Shown in pieces: positions 56,128-64,000 of a DNA stretch of 64,000 bases (positions are counted from its first letter, which is position 1; every line of letters begins with the position of its first letter). Made by a program: the position numbers and the translations under genes. The notes beneath the pieces are model-generated. The model did no database searches. It had not been told where the DNA came from and was given only the letters and a program-made list of their open reading frames with translations. Source of the stretch: Promethearchaeota archaeon (lineage in GTDB: Archaea > Asgardarchaeota > Lokiarchaeia > Sigyniarchaeales > SOKP01); contig JAEOTR010000023.1 in NCBI GenBank assembly GCA_016839705.1, positions 33,144 to 97,143 on the forward strand, given 5' to 3'.

Positions 56128-56427
56128 TCATAATTTTACTGATGAGATGAATGCGTATAAAATCGCATCAATTATTTCCTCTTCTGCAATATTTACTGAT
56201 AACTTTTTATCTGCTATTATCAATGTTGGTACTGAAGTTATTCGATATTCTTGAGTAAAGTGTCTATTTTCTTCAAGATCGATAGAAATTTTCTCAATTC
56301 TTAATTTTTTCCCAAACATGGAAATGTTTATTCTTTTTAGCATTTCCGATATAGGAGCACACGGTGCGCAGTGAGTCGATGAAAAAAACAAAATTTTCGG
56401 ATAGCTCTGGTCAACAGCATCATACAT
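56128..56427 (-). CDS. Thioredoxin-like protein
   Basis: A 99-residue thioredoxin fold: ILFFSSTHCAPCAPISEMLK carries the CxxC active site (CAPC), and the cis-proline is in ITSVPTLII. It starts 3 bases after the stop of the GTPase at 56431, so the two are translationally linked. It probably acts as a small disulfide reductase. Pairing with a GTPase is unusual. Confidence 0.85.
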   Translation of the reverse strand: MYDAVDQSYPKILFFSSTHCAPCAPISEMLKRINISMFGKKLRIEKISIDLEENRHFTQEYRITSVPTLIIADKKLSVNIAEEEIIDAILYAFISSVKL

Positions 56428-56430
56428 TTT

Positions 56431-56940
56431 TTAGGCTTCTTTGTATTTGTTATATAAATTCTTTATTATTGCTTGAAATGCTTCATATACACCTGATCCC
56501 GTTTTAGCTGAAGTTTGAAAATACCCTAAGAAACCTCTTCCTTTCACAATTTCTTGAATTTTTTCATTCTCAGTATCTTCTTCTTTTACTAAATCAATTT
56601 TATTTCCAAATAACACGATAGGAAGGTCTCCTACATGACTTTTAATATCCTCATGCCATTCAGGAATTTTATTGAAACTTTCTTCATCAGTATGGCTAAA
56701 AACAATAATAGCTGCTTTCGAACCCTTATAAAACGTAGGGCGCATGAAGTCAAATTCGCGTTGACCCGCTATATCCCAGAAGAACAATTTACAATTATTT
56801 CCTTCAATATCTTCATCATATTTACTAAATTGTGCTCCTATTGTTTTAATATAATCTTTTTCAAAACTACCTTTGGTATATTTTTTAATTAGGCTTGTCT
56901 TTCCAACGGCTCCATCACCGATGACTATGATCGTCAACAA
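56431..56940 (-). CDS. Ras/Rab-like small GTPase
   Basis: A 169-residue GTPase: G1 GDGAVGKTS, G2 IKTIGAQ, G3 WDIAGQREF, G4 GNKIDL and G5 TSAKTG. The start is TTG at 56940 or 56937; a TAA lies directly before it and no Shine-Dalgarno box is seen. It heads a minus-strand run: GTPase, thioredoxin, V4R protein, GTPase. Confidence 0.9.
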   Translation of the reverse strand: MLTIIVIGDGAVGKTSLIKKYTKGSFEKDYIKTIGAQFSKYDEDIEGNNCKLFFWDIAGQREFDFMRPTFYKGSKAAIIVFSHTDEESFNKIPEWHEDIKSHVGDLPIVLFGNKIDLVKEEDTENEKIQEIVKGRGFLGYFQTSAKTGSGVYEAFQAIIKNLYNKYKEA

Positions 56941-57151
56941 TTATATATTGAAGACAGTGATCTTGAAGACAAACCCTTTTGAAGCATCATCATTTCCCAT
57001 ATATTTCACTCTGTAGAATTTTATTAAGATTTATTTGGTTATTTGTGTATTAAATTCAAAACCTATAAGTTATATTTTCTTTATTTATTTTTATTTGTTA
57101 TTAATTTATATTAATAATATCAACTCGTTTTAAATATTTATATTGGGATAA

Positions 57152-57595
57152 ATGCCTCAAAATTTAGATGATATGCAGTTTTGTAGGAACTGTCAGATGA
57201 ATGTGTTTCCTACAAGACCAGAATTCAACACTAAAATATTTGGTATTTTAGCAATCAGTTTTTTAGCAATATTAATAGCAATAACAATAGTATTTCTCTC
57301 TATTTTTACTGAATTTATTCTAATTATTTTTTTCATGTGGGGATTTATAATCTTTAATCCCTATCTGCTATATTTTATTGCTCAAAAAAAGAATAATTGT
57401 CCAAGATGTTATTATGTTGTTGATGAGAAAAATTTGGAGTATCGACCATTTGGTGAAAAAGAACCCAAAATATTTAATCTCACAATCCCACAAAAAATAA
57501 ACCATAATTGGTATTGTCCATACTGCGGTAAATCCTTGACTGAAGGAGCTAATTTTTGTACTTCCTGCGGAAAAAAATTTGAAATTCAAAGGTAA
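57152..57595 (+). CDS. Membrane protein with two zinc ribbons
   Basis: A 147-residue protein. An N-terminal half-ribbon (FCRNCQMN) is followed by two membrane helices (about 29-73) and CPRC (about 88). The C-terminal double-zinc-ribbon-like CPYCGKSLTEGANFCTSCG is near residues 122-140. The soluble ribbons probably face the cytoplasm. It overlaps no gene and ends 8 bases before pncC. Confidence 0.65.
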   Translation: MPQNLDDMQFCRNCQMNVFPTRPEFNTKIFGILAISFLAILIAITIVFLSIFTEFILIIFFMWGFIIFNPYLLYFIAQKKNNCPRCYYVVDEKNLEYRPFGEKEPKIFNLTIPQKINHNWYCPYCGKSLTEGANFCTSCGKKFEIQR

Positions 57596-57603
57596 TTGAA
57601 ATT

Positions 57604-58077
57604 ATGAGCGTTTTAGAAAGAATAGAGAGACTTGTTGTAGATTTGAATAAAAAAAATCTGAAGATTGCAGTTGCTGAATCTTGTACAGGTGGATATATTT
57701 CACATATGGTAACAAATATTTCAGGAGCCTCTAAAGTTTTTGAAAGAGGAATCGTCTGTTATAGTAATCAAGCAAAAATTGAATTACTGAATATAAAACC
57801 AAAAACCCTAGAAATTCATGGTGCAGTATCTAAAGAGGTTGTAAAACAGTTAGCATCTAACATTAAAAAGCTTTCAAATGTAGCAATAGGGATTGGAGTT
57901 AGTGGTATTGCGGGACCAACTGGTGGTACTCCAGAAAAACCTGTTGGTACAGTCTATATTGGTTTTTCAACAAAGAAAGAAACTATTATTAAAAAATTTA
58001 ATTTTAATACCACTAGAATAGAGTTTAAAAAAAGGGTTTTAGAGAAAATTTTAGATTATTTAGAGGAAAATACGTGA
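57604..58077 (+). CDS. pncC: CinA C-terminal-domain protein (NMN amidohydrolase, PncC-like)
   Basis: A 157-residue stand-alone CinA-C domain: VAESCTGGYISHMVT with the catalytic Ser, GIVCYSNQAK, the GAVSKE loop, and GVSGIAGPTGGTPEKPVGTV. Bacterial PncC deamidates nicotinamide mononucleotide in pyridine-nucleotide salvage. The length is normal. It is 8 bases downstream of the zinc-ribbon membrane protein gene. Confidence 0.9.
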   Translation: MSVLERIERLVVDLNKKNLKIAVAESCTGGYISHMVTNISGASKVFERGIVCYSNQAKIELLNIKPKTLEIHGAVSKEVVKQLASNIKKLSNVAIGIGVSGIAGPTGGTPEKPVGTVYIGFSTKKETIIKKFNFNTTRIEFKKRVLEKILDYLEENT

Positions 58078-58118
58078 TATGAACTTAAAGGTTAACTAAG
58101 GGTATATTCCACATATAA

Positions 58119-59300
58119 TCATACTACTTTGCCGTTTTCCATCACAATTCTTTTGGAATTATCCTTATATTCTACAGTAATATTAGCTAAAGGGGCTGTA
58201 ACAAAATCCCAATGCATTTGGGAAGCTGAGGTACCTCCGAATGATTTATTAAATCCAAAAGCGACATGCACACTTCCATTTATTTTCTCATCTGTAAGAA
58301 TATATCCAATTGCTTTAGTAATTACTGGATTACATCCTATCCCAAGTTCACCTACATTGTACGTTCTTAGGGTTGGAAGATTGTTTAGTCTATCAATATC
58401 TTCAGCTTGCTTGAAAGCCTTTATCAAGATGTCTAAATTAGAATCTGCCGTAATTTTATCAAGGATTAATTTTCCCTCTTTGAAATAAATTTCTACATTT
58501 TTTAAAATTTTATGGGTTAATCGTTCTTTAGTTAGGGGAATAAATATCTTCCCTTCTCCTTCAGTCTCATTAGGAGGAAAAAAGACCTCACCTGCAGGTA
58601 AATTACCACCTATATCACCTAAGGCAATTTGCTCTTCTGATAGAATTCCATTGTCAAGATTTTTCGGGCGATTCTCTACGGAGACCCAAAAGTCTGTACC
58701 ATTACTATCATTTACATAAACTCTCTTAGCGTTTTCAAACTTTTGACCGATATCCGTGACGATGTTTGTCATTTTCTCAGTCGGAATACTCATTCCTTCA
58801 ACTATAAATTTCTCAAAGAGATCATAATTAATATTATAGAATTTAGCTGCTTTTTTTGAAGGCCAGGCCGCATAACACCATTTCTTTCCAGGGGCATATT
58901 CCTCTTTAAATCCATATATTATATCTTTATATGGTGCTACAGCTTTGGTATACGCATCTAATTTTTCTTTTGGTGCTTTATTTCGAATTGATGGATCTTC
59001 AAGCGGTTCAATTACAATGTATGAATCCATTTTTTCTATTAACTTTAAGTAATGCATAGGAGTTTTTTCAATAGTACTAGGTTTTATTAAATTATCTTGG
59101 AAAATTGATTCGTCATAATAATCACTTGTAGAAGTTATATGGGGAATCCCTCCTTTTCTAAGAACGCTTAGTCCTATTTCTTCTAATAATTCATGAGCAT
59201 ATAAACCCCCTTTTATAAGAACATATTCCCCTTCTTTTTTAATGCCTATGTAATTAGCGATATTATCAGCGCATAACTTGATTTTTGATTTATTAATCAT
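58119..59300 (-). CDS. M29-family metallo-aminopeptidase
   Basis: A 393-residue M29 (AmpS/thermophilic aminopeptidase) protein. The metal-binding NLPAGEVFFPPNETEGEG, GELGIGCNP, HVAFGFN and HWDFV motifs are all present. It removes N-terminal residues from peptides using two metal ions in the cytoplasm. The length fits the family. Monocistronic and convergent with pncC. Confidence 0.88.
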   Translation of the reverse strand: MINKSKIKLCADNIANYIGIKKEGEYVLIKGGLYAHELLEEIGLSVLRKGGIPHITSTSDYYDESIFQDNLIKPSTIEKTPMHYLKLIEKMDSYIVIEPLEDPSIRNKAPKEKLDAYTKAVAPYKDIIYGFKEEYAPGKKWCYAAWPSKKAAKFYNINYDLFEKFIVEGMSIPTEKMTNIVTDIGQKFENAKRVYVNDSNGTDFWVSVENRPKNLDNGILSEEQIALGDIGGNLPAGEVFFPPNETEGEGKIFIPLTKERLTHKILKNVEIYFKEGKLILDKITADSNLDILIKAFKQAEDIDRLNNLPTLRTYNVGELGIGCNPVITKAIGYILTDEKINGSVHVAFGFNKSFGGTSASQMHWDFVTAPLANITVEYKDNSKRIVMENGKVV

Positions 59301-59493
59301 GAATTATATTATTAAAATAAACATAATAATTCTTCTTGTTTAAATATCTCCCGTTTAAAAGAGTAAAATCAATTAAAAAAAGCTTCAAAATCTTGACAAA
59401 GAGTTTATTAAAACTAGTTGTTTTATTAAATTTATTGTATGAATTACTTTCTTACCAGCTCTACTAATATAAAAAAATTAAATATCATTCAGA

Positions 59494-60015
59494 ATGGTTG
59501 TTCGAGAAGCAGGGTTAATTTTTAGAGGTTTCAACTTAGTTAAGAGGAGTTACCATAAAAGCACTAAAGGAAAGATAGATGCAGATCTGAGAAGTGGACT
59601 ACTAACAGCTATTAAAAGTTTTGCTGAATCCGCATTTACAAAAGGTTCTGTAGAATATTTTGAAGGAAAAAAGTTCCTTATCGCATTCACTGATTCGGAA
59701 ATTAAATCAGAAGACGGTATAGAACTTGAAACATTGATATCCTATGTAATACTAGATAAAGAGAAAAAAATGGAAAAATACATGCAGAAAATTATTCTTC
59801 CACTATTGAAAAAAGTAATTAGTGAATTTATGAGATTTCATAAAGGGAAAAATCTATCGGAAGTTACCCAATTTAGGGGATTTAAAGATACACTAGACGA
59901 AATTTTCGGTACAGATACTCAGACTGTTGATCAAAAACTTAAAGGAATATTTACAGAAGAAAAAAAAGAAACTACAAAGAAAAAAAAATCAATGAAGAAG
60001 AAAAAAGAATCATAA
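59494..60015 (+). CDS. Longin-like domain protein with Lys-rich tail
   Basis: A 173-residue protein: AGLIFRGFNLVKRSYHK, then RSGLLTAIKSFAESAF, VEYFEGKKFLIAFTD and a long closing helix (about 100-140). This is the longin-like strand-helix-strand pattern seen in Asgard GTPase partners. The last 20 residues are nearly all Lys, Thr and Glu and could bind nucleic acid or acidic lipid. ATG 59494. Confidence 0.65.
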   Translation: MVVREAGLIFRGFNLVKRSYHKSTKGKIDADLRSGLLTAIKSFAESAFTKGSVEYFEGKKFLIAFTDSEIKSEDGIELETLISYVILDKEKKMEKYMQKIILPLLKKVISEFMRFHKGKNLSEVTQFRGFKDTLDEIFGTDTQTVDQKLKGIFTEEKKETTKKKKSMKKKKES

Positions 60016-60043
60016 TGGTAGAAGATTTTCCTCTATTTTGTTT

Positions 60044-60997
60044 TTAATTTTTTTTCTTTGACTCTTTCAAAAACCAAAATATTAATGGTAAAGCAACAGT
60101 AGCATCTGAGATTACTGTTGAATATTTTGCTTTTTCATTTACCTTCCCCCAAGAAATAGCTTCTTTCAATGTGGCTCCACTTAGTCCTCCAGATTCTGGT
60201 CGATCCATGGTAATTTGAATGGCATAGGATGCAGAAGTGGGACAAAATTGTAATGATTGCATGATATAATTTTTTGGAACCCCTCCTCCGATAAAACACA
60301 CTCCTGCTTTTTTAGCATCCCAGGCTAAATCTACCATCTTGAGCATATCCTTAAAGTGGTTTAAGTTTACTTGTTGATGGTTAAATCCAATTTGAAGAGC
60401 TAAACCAGAGTCCGTAAAAGCAGGACAGAAGATTGGGATGTCTTTTTTAGCGCAAATATTTAAAATAGATTCAGAATTGTTAGGTAATTGGTTGCCAAGG
60501 AATTGTAAAAAAGAACTCACAGTCATCTCATTATCAGGTATCTTTAAATTCGAAACAAAATCTTCTATTCCTTCATATACTTTATTAGGCATTAATACAT
60601 CATAGATTCTATTCATTTCTGATTTATATAAATCAGAATCATTAAATCCTTTTGCATCTATTTGGTCCCCTTGCAAATGATGATATCCTAAGGCTTCTGC
60701 TAAATCGTGAGTTAAATTAGCCCCAGTAGTAACCAGAACATCAATGTATCCCTCCTTAATAAAATCATGTAATATTTTCTGCATTCCTGCGGGAACAAGA
60801 GCTCCTGCTAAGCCAAAAAACTTTATGCAATCCTTATCATTTACCATTTCATTATAAATTTCACAAGCTAAAGCTAACCGTTTTGCGTTAAATCCTGAAT
60901 TCTTTAAAGAATCAATAAGTTCAACAATATTTGTTTCATTAGTAATTTTCAATTGATGTACTTCTTTCAAGTTTTCTTTCAAATCTTTATGAGTCAT
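60044..60997 (-). CDS. Deoxyhypusine synthase
   Basis: About 317 residues from ATG 60997; an in-frame TTG at 61042 would overlap the upstream gene. TTGANLTHDLAEALG is the NAD-binding segment. The active-site Lys is in EAISWGKVN, followed by STVISDATVALPLI. It transfers the aminobutyl group of spermidine to a lysine of aIF5A. The agmatinase-family gene stops 7 bases upstream, joining polyamine synthesis to its use. Confidence 0.92.
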   Translation of the reverse strand: MTHKDLKENLKEVHQLKITNETNIVELIDSLKNSGFNAKRLALACEIYNEMVNDKDCIKFFGLAGALVPAGMQKILHDFIKEGYIDVLVTTGANLTHDLAEALGYHHLQGDQIDAKGFNDSDLYKSEMNRIYDVLMPNKVYEGIEDFVSNLKIPDNEMTVSSFLQFLGNQLPNNSESILNICAKKDIPIFCPAFTDSGLALQIGFNHQQVNLNHFKDMLKMVDLAWDAKKAGVCFIGGGVPKNYIMQSLQFCPTSASYAIQITMDRPESGGLSGATLKEAISWGKVNEKAKYSTVISDATVALPLIFWFLKESKKKN

Positions 60998-61004
60998 TTT
61001 TAGT

Positions 61005-61907
61005 TCATAGTTTACTCCTTCTGATAAAATCCATAAATTCAATAATCAATTTAACTGCTAAAATTAAAGTCATTCTATTTTCTAAATCTAAATTGGGAGC
61101 AACCTCAACTAAATCAAATCCCACCACATTAAAACTTAAAGCTATTTCCTTAAGGATTTTCCACATCTCTCGGTAAGAAAACCCTCCAGGTATCGCATAA
61201 CCCGTTCCTGGAGCTATCGATGGATTTAAAGCATCAATATCTATTGAAACATATAACTTTTTAATATTTGATTTGTGATAAAATTCCTTTATTTTATCGA
61301 TGTAATAATCTATACCATCAATGATATGATAAGCATTAAGAAACTTGAGGTTTTCAGAATTTGCTAGGTTTAATTCCTCAATATCAATATCTCGAGCACC
61401 AACTATAATTAAATTTTTATTATTAATATATTCCAAGTCAAAAATTCTATGAGAAAGAGTTGCGTGGGAATAAACCCCTTTATCCCATTCTTGATAAAAA
61501 TCCAAATGGGCGTCAAAAATTAGAACCCCAAATTCTTCTTTTTTTTCTATCTGATCACCAACAGCTTTAACCACAGGATAAGTACAGAAATGATCTCCAC
61601 CAATCATAATTGGGATAATATCTTCATTTCCTGTATAAATCTCTTTAAGAAAAGTATCGATTTTCCTTATATTTAGCTCAACACTAGTTGGGATAATCTC
61701 AACATTTCCTATATCTGCAGCTTGAAAGTTTGTAATATGAAAACCTAATTCAGTTGTAAATCCAATATCATCTGTAATATTTCTAATGCTATCAGGTGTA
61801 ATTGAAGAATTTGGTAAATCAGTAGAAGTTAAATAATCCCAAGGTATACCAAAAATAACAAAATGAGTATCATCGTTTATTTCTTCCTTAAAATTAAAAA
61901 ATCTCAT
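61005..61907 (-). CDS. speB: Agmatinase/arginase (ureohydrolase) family protein
   Basis: A 300-residue ureohydrolase with the binuclear Mn ligands in GGDHFCTYP, FDAHLDFYQ, HATLSHR and SIDIDALNPSIAPGTGY. Agmatinase makes putrescine from agmatine. Since it sits directly before deoxyhypusine synthase, a polyamine role is likelier than arginine degradation. In some archaea the family member acts on an aminopropyl-agmatine instead. The argS gene stops 10 bases upstream. Confidence 0.88.
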   Translation of the reverse strand: MRFFNFKEEINDDTHFVIFGIPWDYLTSTDLPNSSITPDSIRNITDDIGFTTELGFHITNFQAADIGNVEIIPTSVELNIRKIDTFLKEIYTGNEDIIPIMIGGDHFCTYPVVKAVGDQIEKKEEFGVLIFDAHLDFYQEWDKGVYSHATLSHRIFDLEYINNKNLIIVGARDIDIEELNLANSENLKFLNAYHIIDGIDYYIDKIKEFYHKSNIKKLYVSIDIDALNPSIAPGTGYAIPGGFSYREMWKILKEIALSFNVVGFDLVEVAPNLDLENRMTLILAVKLIIEFMDFIRRSKL

Positions 61908-61917
61908 TCTTCAAATC

Positions 61918-63633
61918 TCACATTTTATCTAAAGTATCAATTCCTAAAAGGTTTAGACCAGTTTTAATTACAATTTGCACACATTTTATTAAAAGCAATC
62001 TTGCTCTTTCTAATTGTTTATCTTCAGAAATAACTGGACATTGGCTATAAAATGTATTAAATGTCTGACATAATGTCAAAAGATATTGAGGTATCAAATG
62101 TATGTCATATTTTTGGGTTGCTTGTTCTATAATTTCTGGAAAATAATTTAGTTGCTTAATTAAATTTATCTCAGTTTCATGTTGTAACAAATCCCAATTG
62201 ATTTCTAAATCTATCTTTGCTTCTGATTTCGTAATTATCGATTCTATTCTCGCAAAGCAATATTGTATATAAGGACCCGTTTCTCCTTCAAAGGAAATAC
62301 TTTCTTTTGGATTAAATACAAAATCAGATTTAAGATTAAATTTTAGAAAGAAAAAGCGTAATGCCCCCATGCCTATAATATTGGCTCTCTTTTTTTTATC
62401 TTCTTCAGTAATGTTAGGGTATCTCTCATCTACTTCCTTATATGCAACTTCGAGGACTTCTTCAATAATTTCATCCGCTTCGACAATAGTTCCCTCTCTG
62501 CTTTTCATTCTCCCTTCTGGGAGGGAAATCATTCCATATGATAAATGAAAATTATCTCCCTTAAATCCGATCATTTCTAAAACAGTAAATAGTTGCTTAA
62601 AATATAAATTCTGCTCATTTGCAACCACATATAAAGACCTATCATAATTAAAATCTTGTTTTTTAAGATATGCAAGGTAAATATCTTGAGTAGGATATAA
62701 AGAAGTGCCATCTCTTCGGAGCAAAATTAAATTTGGTAAGTCATGATCTTCCTCTAAATCCGCAAAAATTGCACCATCTACAGTTTTTTTAAATACTCCT
62801 CTCTCTAAATTTTCAAATATGATTTCTCTTCCTCTAGTATAAATTTCAGATTCATTATATTCTTTAATGAATTTTAAATCAAAATTTTTAAAGGTTTCTT
62901 TGAAACCTTCCAGAGCCCAATTTCTCATTTTCTCCCATAGATTTCGAGTTTCCTTGTCCTCAGCTTCCCATAATCGTAATAATGTATAGGCTTCATTAAT
63001 TAGATTTTCGTCTTTTTGTGCCATTTCACGGTATTTCAAATAATAATCTCCTGCAAAATGATCAGACTTTTTCGTTGGTTCCTGATTATTTCCCCATTTT
63101 TTATACGCCAACATAGATTTGCAAATGTTTATACCTCTATCATTTCTTAAGTTAACCTCAAATACTTCTTGCTTCTTATATTTTAATAGATTTGATATAG
63201 AAGTGCCTATTAGTATATTCCGTACGTGTCCTAAATGGAGAGGGTGGTTAGTATTTGCAGAAGGATATTCTATGACAATTCTTAATGGCTTTTTGATTTT
63301 TTCACCTAAAACTTCATAAAGCCTTCCATAATCATTTTTCAATTCAAATATATTTTTTAACACAATTGAAGATTTAAGTTTAAAATTCAAATACGGGCCT
63401 GTAGCTTCAATTTGTTCAATAAAGTCTGGTAGTGTTAATTCTTTGACTAATTTTTGGGCAATCTCCTTTGGATTCTTTTTTTCAATTTTACTTAATCGAT
63501 AGACAGGAAAGGCATAAGAAAAATTAATATTTGGGGGAGGTATTTCGATAAGGTTTTCAATTTCTTCTGAAGAAAAACTATGAATATGTTTAGATAGGTA
63601 TTCTGCGATTGTATGTTTATCAATTATTTTCAT
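61918..63633 (-). CDS. argS: Arginyl-tRNA synthetase
   Basis: A 571-residue class I synthetase for tRNA-Arg: an N-terminal additional domain, the HIGH motif in SANTNHPLHLGHVRN, the KMSK-equivalent GRMKSREGT, and a helical DALR anticodon-binding domain at the C-terminus. First gene of the argS-speB-deoxyhypusine synthase operon; arginine is also the source of agmatine. ATG 63633. Confidence 0.96.
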   Translation of the reverse strand: MKIIDKHTIAEYLSKHIHSFSSEEIENLIEIPPPNINFSYAFPVYRLSKIEKKNPKEIAQKLVKELTLPDFIEQIEATGPYLNFKLKSSIVLKNIFELKNDYGRLYEVLGEKIKKPLRIVIEYPSANTNHPLHLGHVRNILIGTSISNLLKYKKQEVFEVNLRNDRGINICKSMLAYKKWGNNQEPTKKSDHFAGDYYLKYREMAQKDENLINEAYTLLRLWEAEDKETRNLWEKMRNWALEGFKETFKNFDLKFIKEYNESEIYTRGREIIFENLERGVFKKTVDGAIFADLEEDHDLPNLILLRRDGTSLYPTQDIYLAYLKKQDFNYDRSLYVVANEQNLYFKQLFTVLEMIGFKGDNFHLSYGMISLPEGRMKSREGTIVEADEIIEEVLEVAYKEVDERYPNITEEDKKKRANIIGMGALRFFFLKFNLKSDFVFNPKESISFEGETGPYIQYCFARIESIITKSEAKIDLEINWDLLQHETEINLIKQLNYFPEIIEQATQKYDIHLIPQYLLTLCQTFNTFYSQCPVISEDKQLERARLLLIKCVQIVIKTGLNLLGIDTLDKM

Positions 63634-63828
63634 TTTTCAAATTTCTTCTTATTTAACAATTCTAATGATGAAAAAGATTAAAACTTTTATCTGTTGTGCA
63701 AAATAAAGTGTGATAATCAAATTTTTTTTATCCTTAAAATAAGATTAAAATAATATTATTTTTATAATAGCGATCAAATAACATTGAAATAATTAAGTAA
63801 TAAACGAAATGACTGAATTTTTATTATT

Positions 63829-64000
63829 ATGATGACTGAGAAAGAACAAAAACTTGTGTTAAAATGGGTTGACGATAGCGGTCAGTTTCGCCCTATAGAA
63901 TCTGAGTCGGATATGAGTGAAGGAATTTTCTTAGAGTTAATTCAAGAAGAAAATACATGGAAATTTTTCTATATTAAAGGAACCTCCTTGATTTCAAGAA
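63829..64000 (+). CDS. Hypothetical protein, 5' part only
   Basis: An open frame runs from ATG 63829 (or ATG 63832) to the right edge, encoding MMTEKEQKLVLKWVDDSGQF and, further on, ENTWKFFYIKGTSLISR. No domain can be named from 57 residues. It is divergent from argS with a 195-base AT-rich spacer. Confidence 0.55.
   Translation, partial: MMTEKEQKLVLKWVDDSGQFRPIESESDMSEGIFLELIQEENTWKFFYIKGTSLISR

Overview
The window is low-GC chromosomal DNA from an archaeon, very probably an Asgard archaeon of the Loki-type (Promethearchaeota). Archaeal information-processing genes (TBP, TFS, aIF2 gamma, deoxyhypusine synthase, a CDC48-type AAA ATPase, archaeal-type PSTK) sit beside several eukaryotic-signature proteins: six Ras/Rab-like small GTPases, three longin-like proteins, two V4R/TRAPP-like proteins and an eL22-like ribosomal protein. 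A tetraether-lipid-synthase-like radical SAM enzyme and a form III RuBisCO also point to archaea. Genes are closely spaced and often start with TTG. At least two reading frames seem to start with ATT.

Layout. 1-4.3 kb: cupin fragment, iron alcohol dehydrogenase, a GTPase-PIN-GTPase operon, a cupin and a membrane protein. 4.36-4.53 kb: a 5S rRNA gene on the minus strand whose two halves are in swapped order. It is flanked by a stem with a near-canonical bulge-helix-bulge (BHB), so the 120-nt product is predicted to be excised and circularised. 4.7-11 kb: secreted C25-type protease, aIF2 gamma with an unusual N-terminal helix-hairpin-helix domain, and a membrane-anchored surface protein. 11-18 kb: DHH phosphoesterase, DUF167, TFS, CitG-like protein, eL22, RuBisCO and the converging ribose-1,5-bisphosphate isomerase (AMP/nucleoside salvage). 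18-31.5 kb: UvrC, MFS transporter, then a long minus-strand run (PadR regulator, heterodimeric ABC exporter with a large nucleotide-binding-domain insert, alpha/beta hydrolase, radical SAM, ROK kinase, phosphohexomutase). 31.7-36.6 kb: lineage-specific proteins (35-residue repeat protein, longin-like protein, a small gene with a truncated duplicate) and a structured intergenic element. 36.6-44.4 kb: Tes-like radical SAM, a hydrolase lacking its nucleophile, SDR, CysS and IleS. 44.5-48.9 kb: structured RNA candidate, PPC-domain protein, GTPase, V4R/TRAPP-like protein, GTPase, aminotransferase. 49-64 kb: CDC48, PSTK (implying selenocysteine synthesis), GIY-YIG protein, longin-winged-helix protein, TBP, a GTPase/V4R/thioredoxin/GTPase cluster, PncC, M29 aminopeptidase, longin-like protein, and an argS-agmatinase-deoxyhypusine synthase operon.

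Themes. A membrane-trafficking-like module (GTPases next to longin and TRAPP-like folds) recurs at about 2, 34, 45-47, 52.8, 55-57 and 59.5 kb. Carbon salvage pairs RuBisCO with R15P isomerase. Polyamine/hypusine genes are linked to argS. No tRNA gene, CRISPR array, insertion sequence or prophage was recognised. The most striking observation is the permuted 5S rRNA gene with its BHB junction.
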